Shown piece by piece: positions 1 through 6,806 of a stretch of 11,552 nucleotides of DNA; position 1 is the first letter of the stretch; each line of letters starts with the position of its first letter. The notes under the pieces were generated by a model. That model did not search any database. It worked only from the letters and a program-made list of their open reading frames with translations, and was not told the origin of the DNA. Origin of the DNA: Thomasclavelia spiroformis (GTDB lineage: Bacteria; Bacillota_I; Bacilli_A; Erysipelotrichales; Coprobacillaceae); the NCBI GenBank assembly GCA_018369555.1, contig JAGZCC010000068.1, positions 1-11,552 on the forward strand. The letters are read 5' to 3'. The position numbers and the translations under genes were made by a program.

Positions 1-31
1 GAAAAGAATGTCATTTAACAATTATGTTCAA

Positions 32-72
32 AAACAAAAGCACCGTTCTGGTGCTAATGTTTAACTTTTTTT
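32..72 (+). terminator. Intrinsic terminator of an upstream gene
   Basis: A 6-bp GC-containing stem (AGCACC 39-44, GGTGCT 50-55) closes a 5-base loop. After an A-A internal loop it is extended by AAACA/TGTTT, and a T run follows at 66-72. On the opposite strand the stem is also followed by T-rich sequence, so it may work both ways. The codons at 1-18 (ending TAA at 16-18) could be the last codons of a gene entering from the left, but that is too little to call a gene. Confidence 0.6.
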
Positions 73-129
73 GGGACATTTTCATTTTTGCTTGACAGTA
101 CTATTTATATTTAAAAGTTATTAAATGTT

Positions 130-157
130 TTGATAATTATTTTTTTTAGTTTAAAAT
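130..157 (+). promoter_or_regulatory. Probable sigma-A promoter of the NatAB-type operon
   Basis: TTGATA (130-135) and TAAAAT (152-157) are 16 bases apart, each one mismatch from consensus. They lie about 30 bases before the first start codon. A consensus TTGACA sits upstream at 92-97, but no convincing -10 follows it at the right distance. Confidence 0.5.
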
Positions 158-187
158 AAATTATATATTATAAAAAGGGGAATAGTT

Positions 188-919
188 ATGTTAAAAGTAG
201 AAAATTTAACGAAAAAGTTTAAAAAAATAACTGCAGTTGATAACATTTCTTTTGAAGTGAATTCAGGGGAGATTGTTGGATTATTAGGTGAAAATGGCGC
301 TGGTAAAACAACCACTTTAAGAATGTTAGCAACAATGTTGAAACCGACTGCTGGAAATGCCGCAATTGACGATTATAACATTATTGATAACCCTGGTAAA
401 ATTAGAGAAAAAATCGGGATTTTATTTGGTGGTGATGTAGCGTTGTATGATCGATTAACAGGCAGAGAAAATATGATTTATTTTGCTAAATTAAATGGAT
501 TAAATGATTTAGAGGCAAATCAAGCAGTTAATAAAATTGCAAATGAATTAGAAATGAATGAATATATCGACTATCCAGTCGGCAAGTATAGTCGTGGGAT
601 GAAACAAAAAGTATCACTAGCAAGAAGTATCATTCATCAACCGGATGTAATGTTATTTGATGAACCATCTACTGGCCTAGATGTTTTATCTAGTAAACTT
701 ATTCATGATTTTATTTTAAAATGTAAAAAAGATAATAAAGCAATCGTTTTTTCTAGTCATAACATGTATGAAACAGAGAAATTATGTGATCGAATTATCA
801 TTATTCATAAAGGTAAAGTTGTTGCTAGTGGTACAATTGAACAATTGAAAAAAGATTATCAAAAAGATAATTTAGAGGAGTTATTTATTGAATGTATTGG
901 AGGGATGCAAGATGAATAA
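188..919 (+). CDS. ABC transporter ATP-binding protein, NatA-like
   Basis: This is the cytoplasmic ATPase of an ABC-2 type exporter, predicted to power the permease encoded immediately downstream. All hallmark motifs are visible in its 243 residues: Walker A GENGAGKT (34-41), ABC signature YSRGMKQ (134-140), Walker B VMLFDEP (154-160, catalytic Glu159) and the switch His191 in SSH. The segment between Walker A and signature reads GILFGGDVALYDRLT, so the usual Q-loop glutamine is absent. This recalls NatA, the B. subtilis Na+ exporter ATPase, and fits a NatA assignment better than a drug exporter. The start is supported by an AAGGGGAA ribosome binding site a few bases upstream. It heads a two-gene operon and overlaps the next gene by 8 bases. 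The substrate (Na+, peptide or drug) cannot be read from the sequence. Confidence 0.9.
   Translation: MLKVENLTKKFKKITAVDNISFEVNSGEIVGLLGENGAGKTTTLRMLATMLKPTAGNAAIDDYNIIDNPGKIREKIGILFGGDVALYDRLTGRENMIYFAKLNGLNDLEANQAVNKIANELEMNEYIDYPVGKYSRGMKQKVSLARSIIHQPDVMLFDEPSTGLDVLSSKLIHDFILKCKKDNKAIVFSSHNMYETEKLCDRIIIIHKGKVVASGTIEQLKKDYQKDNLEELFIECIGGMQDE
899..904 (+). promoter_or_regulatory. Ribosome binding site fixing the permease start
   Basis: GGAGGG lies inside the end of the ATPase gene, 7 bases before the ATG at 912. It shows that this ATG is the start, rather than the in-frame ATG at 888. Confidence 0.75.
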
Positions 920-2084
920 TATAATGACTATTGTAAAAAAAGAGTTTAAAGATATTTTAAGGGATCGAAAAACTTTATTAATGACATTTATTATTCCAAT
1001 TATTATTATGCCATTATTATTTACTTTCATCTTTTCATCAATTAACGATCTAGCTTCACCTAGTGAAAACAATAAATATAAAATTGTTTTAGAAACCAAT
1101 AATCCAGAAATATCCACTCTTTTTAATGAGTCTAATATTTACGAGTTAGTTAAAAGCGCTGATCCAATTAATGATGCCTATAATGGAAAAATAACAGCAT
1201 ATATTATTGCAAATGACATTAATGAATTTTTGCTACAAGGCAAAACCCCTAAAATTGACTTGTATTATGATACAACTTCACAACGTGCGCTAACAGCAAT
1301 TAGTACAGTACAAACTATGTTTAGTACCTACCAAAATAATTATTTGACAGCTTATTTAAAACAAAATAATTTATCTAGTGATATTTTAAACCCATTTACT
1401 TATAATGAACATGCTAAAGATAACGATGCTGATAATTTATCGCTAATGATGTTAGGAATGTTAATACCAATGATGATTATTGGATATTCAGGTTCTGGTA
1501 TTGTTCCAATTGCAACCGATTTAGGAGCAGGCGAAAAAGAGCGCGGAACATTAGAACCCTTACTTTCTACATCTGTTTCGAGAAGTTCAATTTTAATTGG
1601 AAAATTAATTGTTACCGCAACGTTTGGAATAATCACATCAATTTTATCTGCGGCAGGATTACTGTTAGCCTTTAAATTTGGATTAAGTGACATGATGTCT
1701 TTTTCAATTAATTTATCAGCTCAAGGAATGTTTTTAATTATTTTATTAGCGATATTATATGTTATCTTTATTTCTGCTGTTATGTTATTAGTATCAACTT
1801 ATGCACGTTCATTAAAAGAAGCAAATACATATTTAACACCAGTAACTTTAATTCCAGTGTTACTTTCTGTTATTACAATGTATATGGAGCCAAGTACAGT
1901 TTCAACATCAATGATGAATATTCCTATTTTAAATGTTGTTGTTGTAATCAAAGAAATTATTTATAATCAATTAAATTATATACATTTATATATGACAATC
2001 GGTTGGTCGGTAATTTATGTTATTATTGCTATGATTGGTGCTAAAATGATGTATGAAAAAGAAGAAATTATTTTTAGAGCATAA
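912..2084 (+). CDS. ABC-2 type permease, NatB-like
   Basis: This is the membrane subunit of the exporter, 390 residues from the ATG at 912. The layout is typical of the NatB/ABC-2 family. There is a short N-terminal cytoplasmic stretch, a first membrane helix (about 22-42), and a long extracytoplasmic domain (about 45-175). A cluster of about five further helices follows (about 178-200, 228-255, 272-296, 308-324, 360-380). Between helices two and three lies the family motif GEKERGTLEPLLSTSVSR (207-224), the cytoplasmic coupling segment. An alternative in-frame ATG at 888 is rejected because the Shine-Dalgarno sequence at 899-904 lies downstream of it. The start overlaps the stop of the ATPase gene, which indicates translational coupling. 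The exported substrate is unknown; Na+ is the precedent from B. subtilis NatAB. Confidence 0.88.
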   Translation: MNNIMTIVKKEFKDILRDRKTLLMTFIIPIIIMPLLFTFIFSSINDLASPSENNKYKIVLETNNPEISTLFNESNIYELVKSADPINDAYNGKITAYIIANDINEFLLQGKTPKIDLYYDTTSQRALTAISTVQTMFSTYQNNYLTAYLKQNNLSSDILNPFTYNEHAKDNDADNLSLMMLGMLIPMMIIGYSGSGIVPIATDLGAGEKERGTLEPLLSTSVSRSSILIGKLIVTATFGIITSILSAAGLLLAFKFGLSDMMSFSINLSAQGMFLIILLAILYVIFISAVMLLVSTYARSLKEANTYLTPVTLIPVLLSVITMYMEPSTVSTSMMNIPILNVVVVIKEIIYNQLNYIHLYMTIGWSVIYVIIAMIGAKMMYEKEEIIFRA

Positions 2085-2138
2085 AAGAGGTTTCAACAAA
2101 ATAATGTTTATAAAGTTATTTTGTTAAACCTCTTTTTT
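2083..2138. terminator. Long bidirectional terminator between convergent genes
   Basis: AAAAGAGGTTT (2083-2093) pairs with AAACCTCTTTT (2126-2136), and AACAAAATAA (2095-2104) with TTATTTTGTT (2116-2125). The result is 21 base pairs interrupted only by a bulged C at 2094. The T run at 2133-2138 serves the + strand; the A run at 2083-2086 serves the - strand. The hairpin begins inside the permease stop codon and ends 2 bases from the stop of the facing transporter gene. Confidence 0.9.
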
Positions 2139-2140
2139 AT

Positions 2141-3307
2141 TTATACAAAGTTATGTTCAATTTGCATTACTGTTTGATACTGTGGATTTATTTCTAGTAA
2201 TTTTTCATTAATTTGTTCTTTTAAAAGATCATGTTTTATTTGATCATTAGCCGGTATCGCAACATCAAAAATCAAATTTGTATGTGTTGGTCCTGTTATA
2301 ATTCTAAAATCATGAATACTATACTGTTCGTTAATATCTTTAACAACTTTTAATACGATTTGTTTTAATTCATTAGTTAAAACGTCATTTGAATCAATTG
2401 GATCCATATGAATAGTTGTTAAAATATGATATTTATTCAAAACTGCTCGTTCAATTATATCCATTTCATCATGAACTAACATTATATCATTACCACTATC
2501 AACTTCAACATGTAATGTTAAAAATCTTCTACCTGGACCATAATCATGCATCATTAAATCATGAATTCCAAGTACAGTTGGAAATGATAAAATATAATTT
2601 TCAATATCTTCAACTAATTTTTTATCTGGGGCCATCCCAAGTAGTGGATTTACCGTATCTTTAAATATTTCAATTCCAGCTTTTAAAACAATTATTGACA
2701 CAATAGCTCCCATAATTCCATCAATTGCAATATCTGTATATAAAGACAATATTAAAGAAATCAAAGTAGCTAAAGTAGCAATAACATCATTCAAACTATC
2801 TTGACTAGCAGCTAATAATGTCGCTGAATTAATTTTTTTTGAAGCATAACGATTAAATGATGCCATCCATAATTTAATTAAAATTGAAACAATTAAAATA
2901 ATTACAGCAACAAACGTAAAAGTAACTTTTTGTGGTTCAATAATTTTTAAAATTGAATCCTTTAACGATTGAATTCCTACTAATAATATAAGAAAAGCAA
3001 TGATTAATCCCGCAATATATTCGACTCTTCCATGGCCATATGGATGCGTTTCATCAGGATGCTTGTTTGCTAACTTAAAACCAAATAATGAAGCTAAATT
3101 ACTCCCTACATCCGATAAATTATTTAATCCATCAGCCTGGATAGCAATACTATTAGTAATAACCCCAATTGTAAATTTAAAAATAACCAATACAATATTA
3201 CATACTATTGATAAAGTTGAACAAAGTATTCCATATTTTTCTCTTACCTGTGAATCATTTATATCACTATAATTTTTAATCCATTTTTTTACTAATATTT
3301 TAAACAT
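2141..3307 (-). CDS. Cation diffusion facilitator (CDF) transporter, Mn-type signature, doubled C-terminal domain
   Basis: This is an inner-membrane divalent-metal/proton antiporter of the CDF family, 388 residues. About six membrane helices span residues 25-210. The metal-site residues are visible: Asp59 and N62xxxD66 in helix 2, and D170xxxD174 in helix 5. The NxxxD/DxxxD pair is the signature reported for manganese-exporting CDFs such as MntE, whereas zinc CDFs carry HxxxD in helix 5, so Mn2+ efflux is the best guess. The first cytoplasmic dimerisation domain covers about 225-305. Family members are usually near 300 residues; here a second, similar module follows (about 310-388). The gene starts one base after the stop of the upstream RepA_N-like gene, and its weak ribosome binding site (AGGATAAG) overlaps that stop. 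Expression is therefore probably coupled to the upstream gene. Confidence 0.88.
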   Translation of the reverse strand: MFKILVKKWIKNYSDINDSQVREKYGILCSTLSIVCNIVLVIFKFTIGVITNSIAIQADGLNNLSDVGSNLASLFGFKLANKHPDETHPYGHGRVEYIAGLIIAFLILLVGIQSLKDSILKIIEPQKVTFTFVAVIILIVSILIKLWMASFNRYASKKINSATLLAASQDSLNDVIATLATLISLILSLYTDIAIDGIMGAIVSIIVLKAGIEIFKDTVNPLLGMAPDKKLVEDIENYILSFPTVLGIHDLMMHDYGPGRRFLTLHVEVDSGNDIMLVHDEMDIIERAVLNKYHILTTIHMDPIDSNDVLTNELKQIVLKVVKDINEQYSIHDFRIITGPTHTNLIFDVAIPANDQIKHDLLKEQINEKLLEINPQYQTVMQIEHNFV

Positions 3308-3308
3308 C

Positions 3309-3656
3309 TTATCCTAAACAATAAACAAAAATATCTTGCTTATTCATTTCAATTAAATTTGCTTCGACTAATTCATCTAAATATTTATTAACTTTATTTT
3401 GATCAACTTCTTTATTGGCTAAAATAGCTAATGCTTTTACAATCATTGGATTATCTACTTTTAATAAAGCTTTATTTTCTTGATTATAGGTAGGCTTCTT
3501 TAATAAAACATCCAATATAGCAACATATGCTAACTTAGTTTCTAAACGTATGTTGCTAAACATACCATTTTCAAATAATTTTTTTGGCATATAATAATTA
3601 GTTTCACCAATTTCAGTTTTTAATTTTTTTAATAATTCTTTATTGTATAATTCCAT
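3309..3656 (-). CDS. Small RepA_N-domain-like protein (possible winged-helix DNA-binding)
   Basis: This is a 115-residue soluble protein with no membrane segment. Residues 20-103 resemble the RepA_N domain found at the N terminus of plasmid and phage replication initiators. A YYMPKKLFENGMF-like entry motif (21-33) is followed by a helix with LxTKLAYVAILDVLL (38-52), then alternating helices ending in a VNKYLDELVEANLIE-like segment (89-103). The initiator C-terminal part is absent and no other plasmid gene is nearby, so a regulatory role seems likelier than replication. The resemblance is from memory and was not searched. I chose the ATG at 3656 because GGAGG sits 7 bases before it and a promoter -10 lies upstream; the open frame extends 15 codons further, but across that promoter. 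It is the first gene of a two-gene unit with the metal transporter. Confidence 0.6.
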   Translation of the reverse strand: MELYNKELLKKLKTEIGETNYYMPKKLFENGMFSNIRLETKLAYVAILDVLLKKPTYNQENKALLKVDNPMIVKALAILANKEVDQNKVNKYLDELVEANLIEMNKQDIFVYCLG

Positions 3657-3663
3657 TTCAATT

Positions 3664-3668
3664 CCTCC
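3664..3668 (-). promoter_or_regulatory. Ribosome binding site fixing the RepA_N-like start
   Basis: GGAGG (on the - strand) lies 7 bases before the ATG at 3656. It rules out the in-frame ATG at 3701. Confidence 0.75.
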
Positions 3669-3681
3669 AGACATATTAATA

Positions 3682-3692
3682 ATTATATCATA
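3682..3692 (-). promoter_or_regulatory. Extended -10 promoter of the RepA_N-like/CDF unit
   Basis: On the - strand the sequence reads TATG-A-TATAAT: a perfect -10 hexamer preceded by the TRTGN extension used by Gram-positive sigma-A promoters. No good -35 is visible. The expected transcription start is near 3675, giving a leader of about 20 bases. Confidence 0.6.
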
Positions 3693-3716
3693 AATAATCA
3701 TTAATATGCTAAATAT

Positions 3717-4328
3717 TTATTTTAAATAAGGATTACTTACTTGTTCTTGCTTTAATGAAGTAGCACTGCCATGACCAGGATAAACAATTGCATCAAAATC
3801 ATATTTTTTTATTTTACTTAAAGATTCCATTGTGTCATACTTTGATGAATTTGGAAAATCAAATCTTCCAATCGAACCATTAAACAACACATCACCAGAA
3901 AAAATAACATTTTCTTTAGGTAAATGGATCATTGAAGACCCCGGACAATGCCCTGGCAAATGTAACCAATTTACTTCAAAATTACCAATTTTCATATTTT
4001 CATTACTAGCAAGCACCGGTGCATTAACTATAAATGGTGTCTCGAAAACTGATAAGTTTGCTTTAGTATCACGCAACAGGGCAATATCTTCTTGATGAAT
4101 ATAAATAGGACAATGATAACGTTCATATATATAATCAACTGCTCCAATATGATCAAAGTGTCCATGTGTTAATAAAATTGCATCTAAAATCAATTCATTA
4201 TCATTTAAATAATTAATTACTTTTTTACCATTATCACCTGGATCAACAATAAAACAATGATGTTCATCGTCACTGACAACATAACAATTAGTTTGCATAT
4301 TTCCTAATAATAATGTTTTTATCTTCAT
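3717..4328 (-). CDS. MBL-fold metallo-hydrolase, YqgX/glyoxalase II-like
   Basis: This is a 203-residue cytoplasmic single-domain metallo-beta-lactamase-fold hydrolase. The full set of dinuclear metal ligands is present: HGHFDH (H55, H57, D59, H60), His127 in PGHCPG, Asp146 in FSGDVLF, and His186 in YPGHGSAT. The length and motifs match the small glyoxalase II-like family typified by B. subtilis YqgX, whose thioester substrate specificity is not secure. The C-terminal substrate-binding helical domain of true glyoxalase II is lacking. An AAGGAGGG ribosome binding site sits about 7 bases upstream. The gene follows rpmG directly, but a terminator ends just before its ribosome binding site. Its transcription must therefore come from read-through or from a promoter inside rpmG; I see no clear one. 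Confidence 0.88.
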   Translation of the reverse strand: MKIKTLLLGNMQTNCYVVSDDEHHCFIVDPGDNGKKVINYLNDNELILDAILLTHGHFDHIGAVDYIYERYHCPIYIHQEDIALLRDTKANLSVFETPFIVNAPVLASNENMKIGNFEVNWLHLPGHCPGSSMIHLPKENVIFSGDVLFNGSIGRFDFPNSSKYDTMESLSKIKKYDFDAIVYPGHGSATSLKQEQVSNPYLK

Positions 4329-4346
4329 AACTTTATCCCTCCTTAT

Positions 4347-4376
4347 AAAGAAAAAAAGCCGTTAGGCTTATTTTTT
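4347..4376 (-). terminator. Intrinsic terminator after rpmG
   Basis: On the - strand AAGCC, a TAAC loop and GGCTT form a 5-bp stem (arms 4365-4369 and 4356-4360). An A run precedes it and a T run follows, continuing to about 4347. The stem overlaps the rpmG stop codon, and the T run ends only a few bases before the next gene's ribosome binding site. The A/T flanks could make it work in both directions. Confidence 0.75.
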
Positions 4377-4517
4377 TTCTTTATGTACAGTTTTTTTATT
4401 ACATCTTGGACAATATTTATTAACTTCCATTCTATCTGGATGATTTCTTTTATTTTTTGTATTAATGTAATTTTCTTCACCGCATTCAGTACATTTAAGA
4501 ATTATATTTTCTCTCAT
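4368..4517 (-). CDS. rpmG: 50S ribosomal protein L33
   Basis: This is a 49-residue basic protein of the large ribosomal subunit. The translation begins MRENIILKCTECG and ends KKTVHKEKK, with the typical L33 core NTKNKRNHPDRMEVNKYCPRC. Four cysteines (C9, C12, C36, C39) form the zinc ribbon, so this is the zinc-containing (C+) form of L33. A strong GGAGGTG site lies 8 bases before the ATG. An extended -10 promoter lies about 35 bases upstream and a terminator overlaps the stop codon, so the gene can be a monocistronic unit. It lies between a penicillin-binding protein gene and the MBL hydrolase gene, an association also known around rpmGA in Bacillus. Confidence 0.95.
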   Translation of the reverse strand: MRENIILKCTECGEENYINTKNKRNHPDRMEVNKYCPRCNKKTVHKEKK

Positions 4518-4551
4518 TAGTTACACCTCCATTTGTAAACTTCCGTTAAAT

Positions 4552-4562
4552 ATATTAACACA
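4552..4562 (-). promoter_or_regulatory. Extended -10 promoter of rpmG
   Basis: The - strand reads TGTG-T-TAATAT, a TRTGN-extended -10 with no recognisable -35. The same element, within a longer shared stretch, precedes the RNase J gene. The predicted leader is about 27 bases. Confidence 0.45.
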
Positions 4563-4588
4563 GTCTCAATCTAATTACTAGCCTTTTT

Positions 4589-6682
4589 TCAATTTAAGCC
4601 ATACTTTTTTACATATTCATCAACAATTGCTTGTGAAATATATGGTGCAGAGCTTGAAGAGCTATCAGAAGCTACAGTTTGACGAATTGCAACACAAGCA
4701 AAGGCAACAATTGGCTCAGTATTTTCATCAGCTTGAATATACCCAATTTGTAAGTGGTTTGGATAATCGGTTTTACCAGTTCCAGTATAATCTTCAGCAG
4801 TTCCGGTTTTTGCATACGTAACATATGGTTTATTAGACCAATAAGTATGTGATGTCCCGTTACTACGAGTTACACAAGCTCGCATTCCTTGTTTTATTTG
4901 ATTAAAAGCAGTGGTTTGATGTGATACATCATCTAGAATTTCAGTTTTAGCTATGTAATTAGCATTGGCCATTCCATCTGAATCAGTAGTATATGAATCT
5001 AAAAATAAGCGTGGTTTGACTCTTTTACCACCGTTAGCTAAAGTGGCTACATATTGTGCTAATTGAATATTTGTATATGTATCATATTGCCCAATTGAAG
5101 CATCTAATAAAAAACCACCGGTTCTATTTCGATCACGATGAACCCCTAATTCTTCATATGGAACATCAATACCAGTTTTAACACCTAAACCAAGTTCACC
5201 TAAATCACGTCTTAAAACATCAAAAGCTTCATCATTTATTTTTAATGGCCCATCATATACATAGTTTGCGCCACCTAAAAGCATGGCAATTCTAAACATA
5301 TAAACATTTGATGAATACGCCATTGCATCTACTTCATTGATTGCTCCCATATTACGATATGATTTTTTTGGTTCGGTCCCTTTAATTTTAATCGGCTCAT
5401 CAACAAACATGGTTCCAGGCGCAATAAGCCCCTCTTTAAAACCAGTATATAATGTTCCACCTTTGATTGTAGAACCAATTAAATTAGCATCTAGATAATT
5501 TCCTGCTGCATAATCAGTTACTTCGCCAGTTTCTTTATCAATCATTTTACCAGACATAACCAAAATTTCTCCTGTTTTAGGATCAATCATAGTAAAAAAC
5601 ATCTTATTAAAAAATTTATTTTGACTATTCATTGTTTTTAATTCGTTTTCTATTAGTTGATCTGCAAATTGTTGTAACTGCCAATCTATTGTTAAACGAA
5701 TATTTGAACCGGTAATTCCAGATTTCGAACTAGTAACAACCGGATTTCCATTTTCATCATAATTCAATGTATAACTACTATCACTACCTCTTAAAATGTC
5801 TTCATACTGCTTTTCTAAACCAGATACCCCGATACGCGAATCATTTTGGTACCCTAACGCTAAAAGTTCATCTTTTTGTTCAGCTGGTAAGCCTTGTTTT
5901 TTAGTAGTTACTTTACCTAAAACTTGACTAAATTCATTACTGTGCACATATTGACGTGACCAGTCAGTAGTTATCTTAATTCCTGGTAAAATATTAGCGT
6001 TTTCACCAATAATACTTGCTTCCTGTTCGGTTAAACCTTCAGCTAAAATTGATGATCCATTAGTACAACTGCGCATCAAATAATAAAAATGAGTATATTT
6101 TAAAGTATCATTATCCATATATTTATCTAACATTTCATCACTAATACGCTGAATTTGTAATTTTGACAACGCTTCATTATAGTTATCTTGATTTTTAAGA
6201 TTAGCTTTTTCTTTATCACTAACTAAATTATTAGCTAATTTAGGATAAGCAATAATAAAATAATCTTTTTTATTTCGCTTTGATATTGTTGAAGTATCAA
6301 GATTAATTGTATCAGCTAAAAATCTTGCGGATTTTTTTAATTGTTTGTCGGTAATTTTTTTAGGAGCATAATATGTAGCACAAATTACATTAACATTTTG
6401 AACTAATTTTGTGTAATTACGATCAACAATTTCTCCTCGAGGAGCATCAGTTGTATATGTTGCAGTTCCATATTTTTCTAATTTTACTGCTAATTCATCA
6501 GCCGCACTAAATTGAATATATGCTAATCTTGTAGCCATAATTGATGAAATTGTAACTACAATACAAAGTAAAATAATCAAACGTCTTGTAAGAATATTAC
6601 TTTGCTGATTTTTTTTCTCTTTTTCTTGTTCTAAGGCTCCATAAAACTTAATTTTATGGATATTTTCACGAAAATTTAACAT
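4589..6682 (-). CDS. Class B penicillin-binding protein (PBP2A/2B-type transpeptidase)
   Basis: This is a membrane-anchored D,D-transpeptidase that cross-links peptidoglycan, 697 residues. A positively charged cytoplasmic tail is followed by one membrane helix (about 33-50). The dimerisation domain opens with APRGEIVDRN (80-89), the class B hallmark. The transpeptidase domain runs from about 330 to the end with all three active-site motifs: S404-T-I-K407 (catalytic Ser404), S457-S-N459 and K625-T-G627 (KTGTAE). The context GSTIKGGTLYTGF is close to the GSVVKGAT form of Bacillus PBP2A/PBP2B. No PASTA domains are present. Its position next to L33 and the MBL hydrolase parallels B. subtilis pbpA and favours an elongation (PBP2A-like) role, but a septal role cannot be excluded. 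An AAGGAGGT site precedes the ATG, and it appears to be its own transcription unit. Confidence 0.92.
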   Translation of the reverse strand: MLNFRENIHKIKFYGALEQEKEKKNQQSNILTRRLIILLCIVVTISSIMATRLAYIQFSAADELAVKLEKYGTATYTTDAPRGEIVDRNYTKLVQNVNVICATYYAPKKITDKQLKKSARFLADTINLDTSTISKRNKKDYFIIAYPKLANNLVSDKEKANLKNQDNYNEALSKLQIQRISDEMLDKYMDNDTLKYTHFYYLMRSCTNGSSILAEGLTEQEASIIGENANILPGIKITTDWSRQYVHSNEFSQVLGKVTTKKQGLPAEQKDELLALGYQNDSRIGVSGLEKQYEDILRGSDSSYTLNYDENGNPVVTSSKSGITGSNIRLTIDWQLQQFADQLIENELKTMNSQNKFFNKMFFTMIDPKTGEILVMSGKMIDKETGEVTDYAAGNYLDANLIGSTIKGGTLYTGFKEGLIAPGTMFVDEPIKIKGTEPKKSYRNMGAINEVDAMAYSSNVYMFRIAMLLGGANYVYDGPLKINDEAFDVLRRDLGELGLGVKTGIDVPYEELGVHRDRNRTGGFLLDASIGQYDTYTNIQLAQYVATLANGGKRVKPRLFLDSYTTDSDGMANANYIAKTEILDDVSHQTTAFNQIKQGMRACVTRSNGTSHTYWSNKPYVTYAKTGTAEDYTGTGKTDYPNHLQIGYIQADENTEPIVAFACVAIRQTVASDSSSSSAPYISQAIVDEYVKKYGLN

Positions 6683-6709
6683 ATTTTCTTACCTCCTTAT
6701 TACCTAAAT

Positions 6710-6739
6710 ATTATAGACTAAATATTATCTCAAGTAAAT
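6710..6739 (-). promoter_or_regulatory. Promoter of the penicillin-binding protein gene
   Basis: The - strand has a perfect TATAAT at 6710-6715 and TTTACT (four of six consensus bases) 17-18 bases upstream. An AAGGAGGT ribosome binding site follows within the leader. I saw no clear terminator in the rest of this 124-base gap after the translocase gene. Confidence 0.55.
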
Positions 6740-6806
6740 CAAAAACTAGACAAGTCATAAGTTTTACATAAATTCACTTAATCATCATAAGTATATAAAT
6801 GTCTTA

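Noticed and set aside
1..18. C-terminal codons of a gene entering from the left
   Set aside because: Five codons and a stop ahead of a terminator are consistent with a gene end, but too short to support a call.
3657..3701. Fifteen-codon extension of the RepA_N-like protein
   Set aside because: It would place the start codon upstream of the extended -10 at 3682-3692 and ignore the GGAGG at 3664-3668.
6750..6795. Direct repeat ACTTATGA (- strand) between the translocase and PBP genes
   Set aside because: There are only two 8-base copies in very AT-rich DNA, with no symmetry or spacing that suggests a site.
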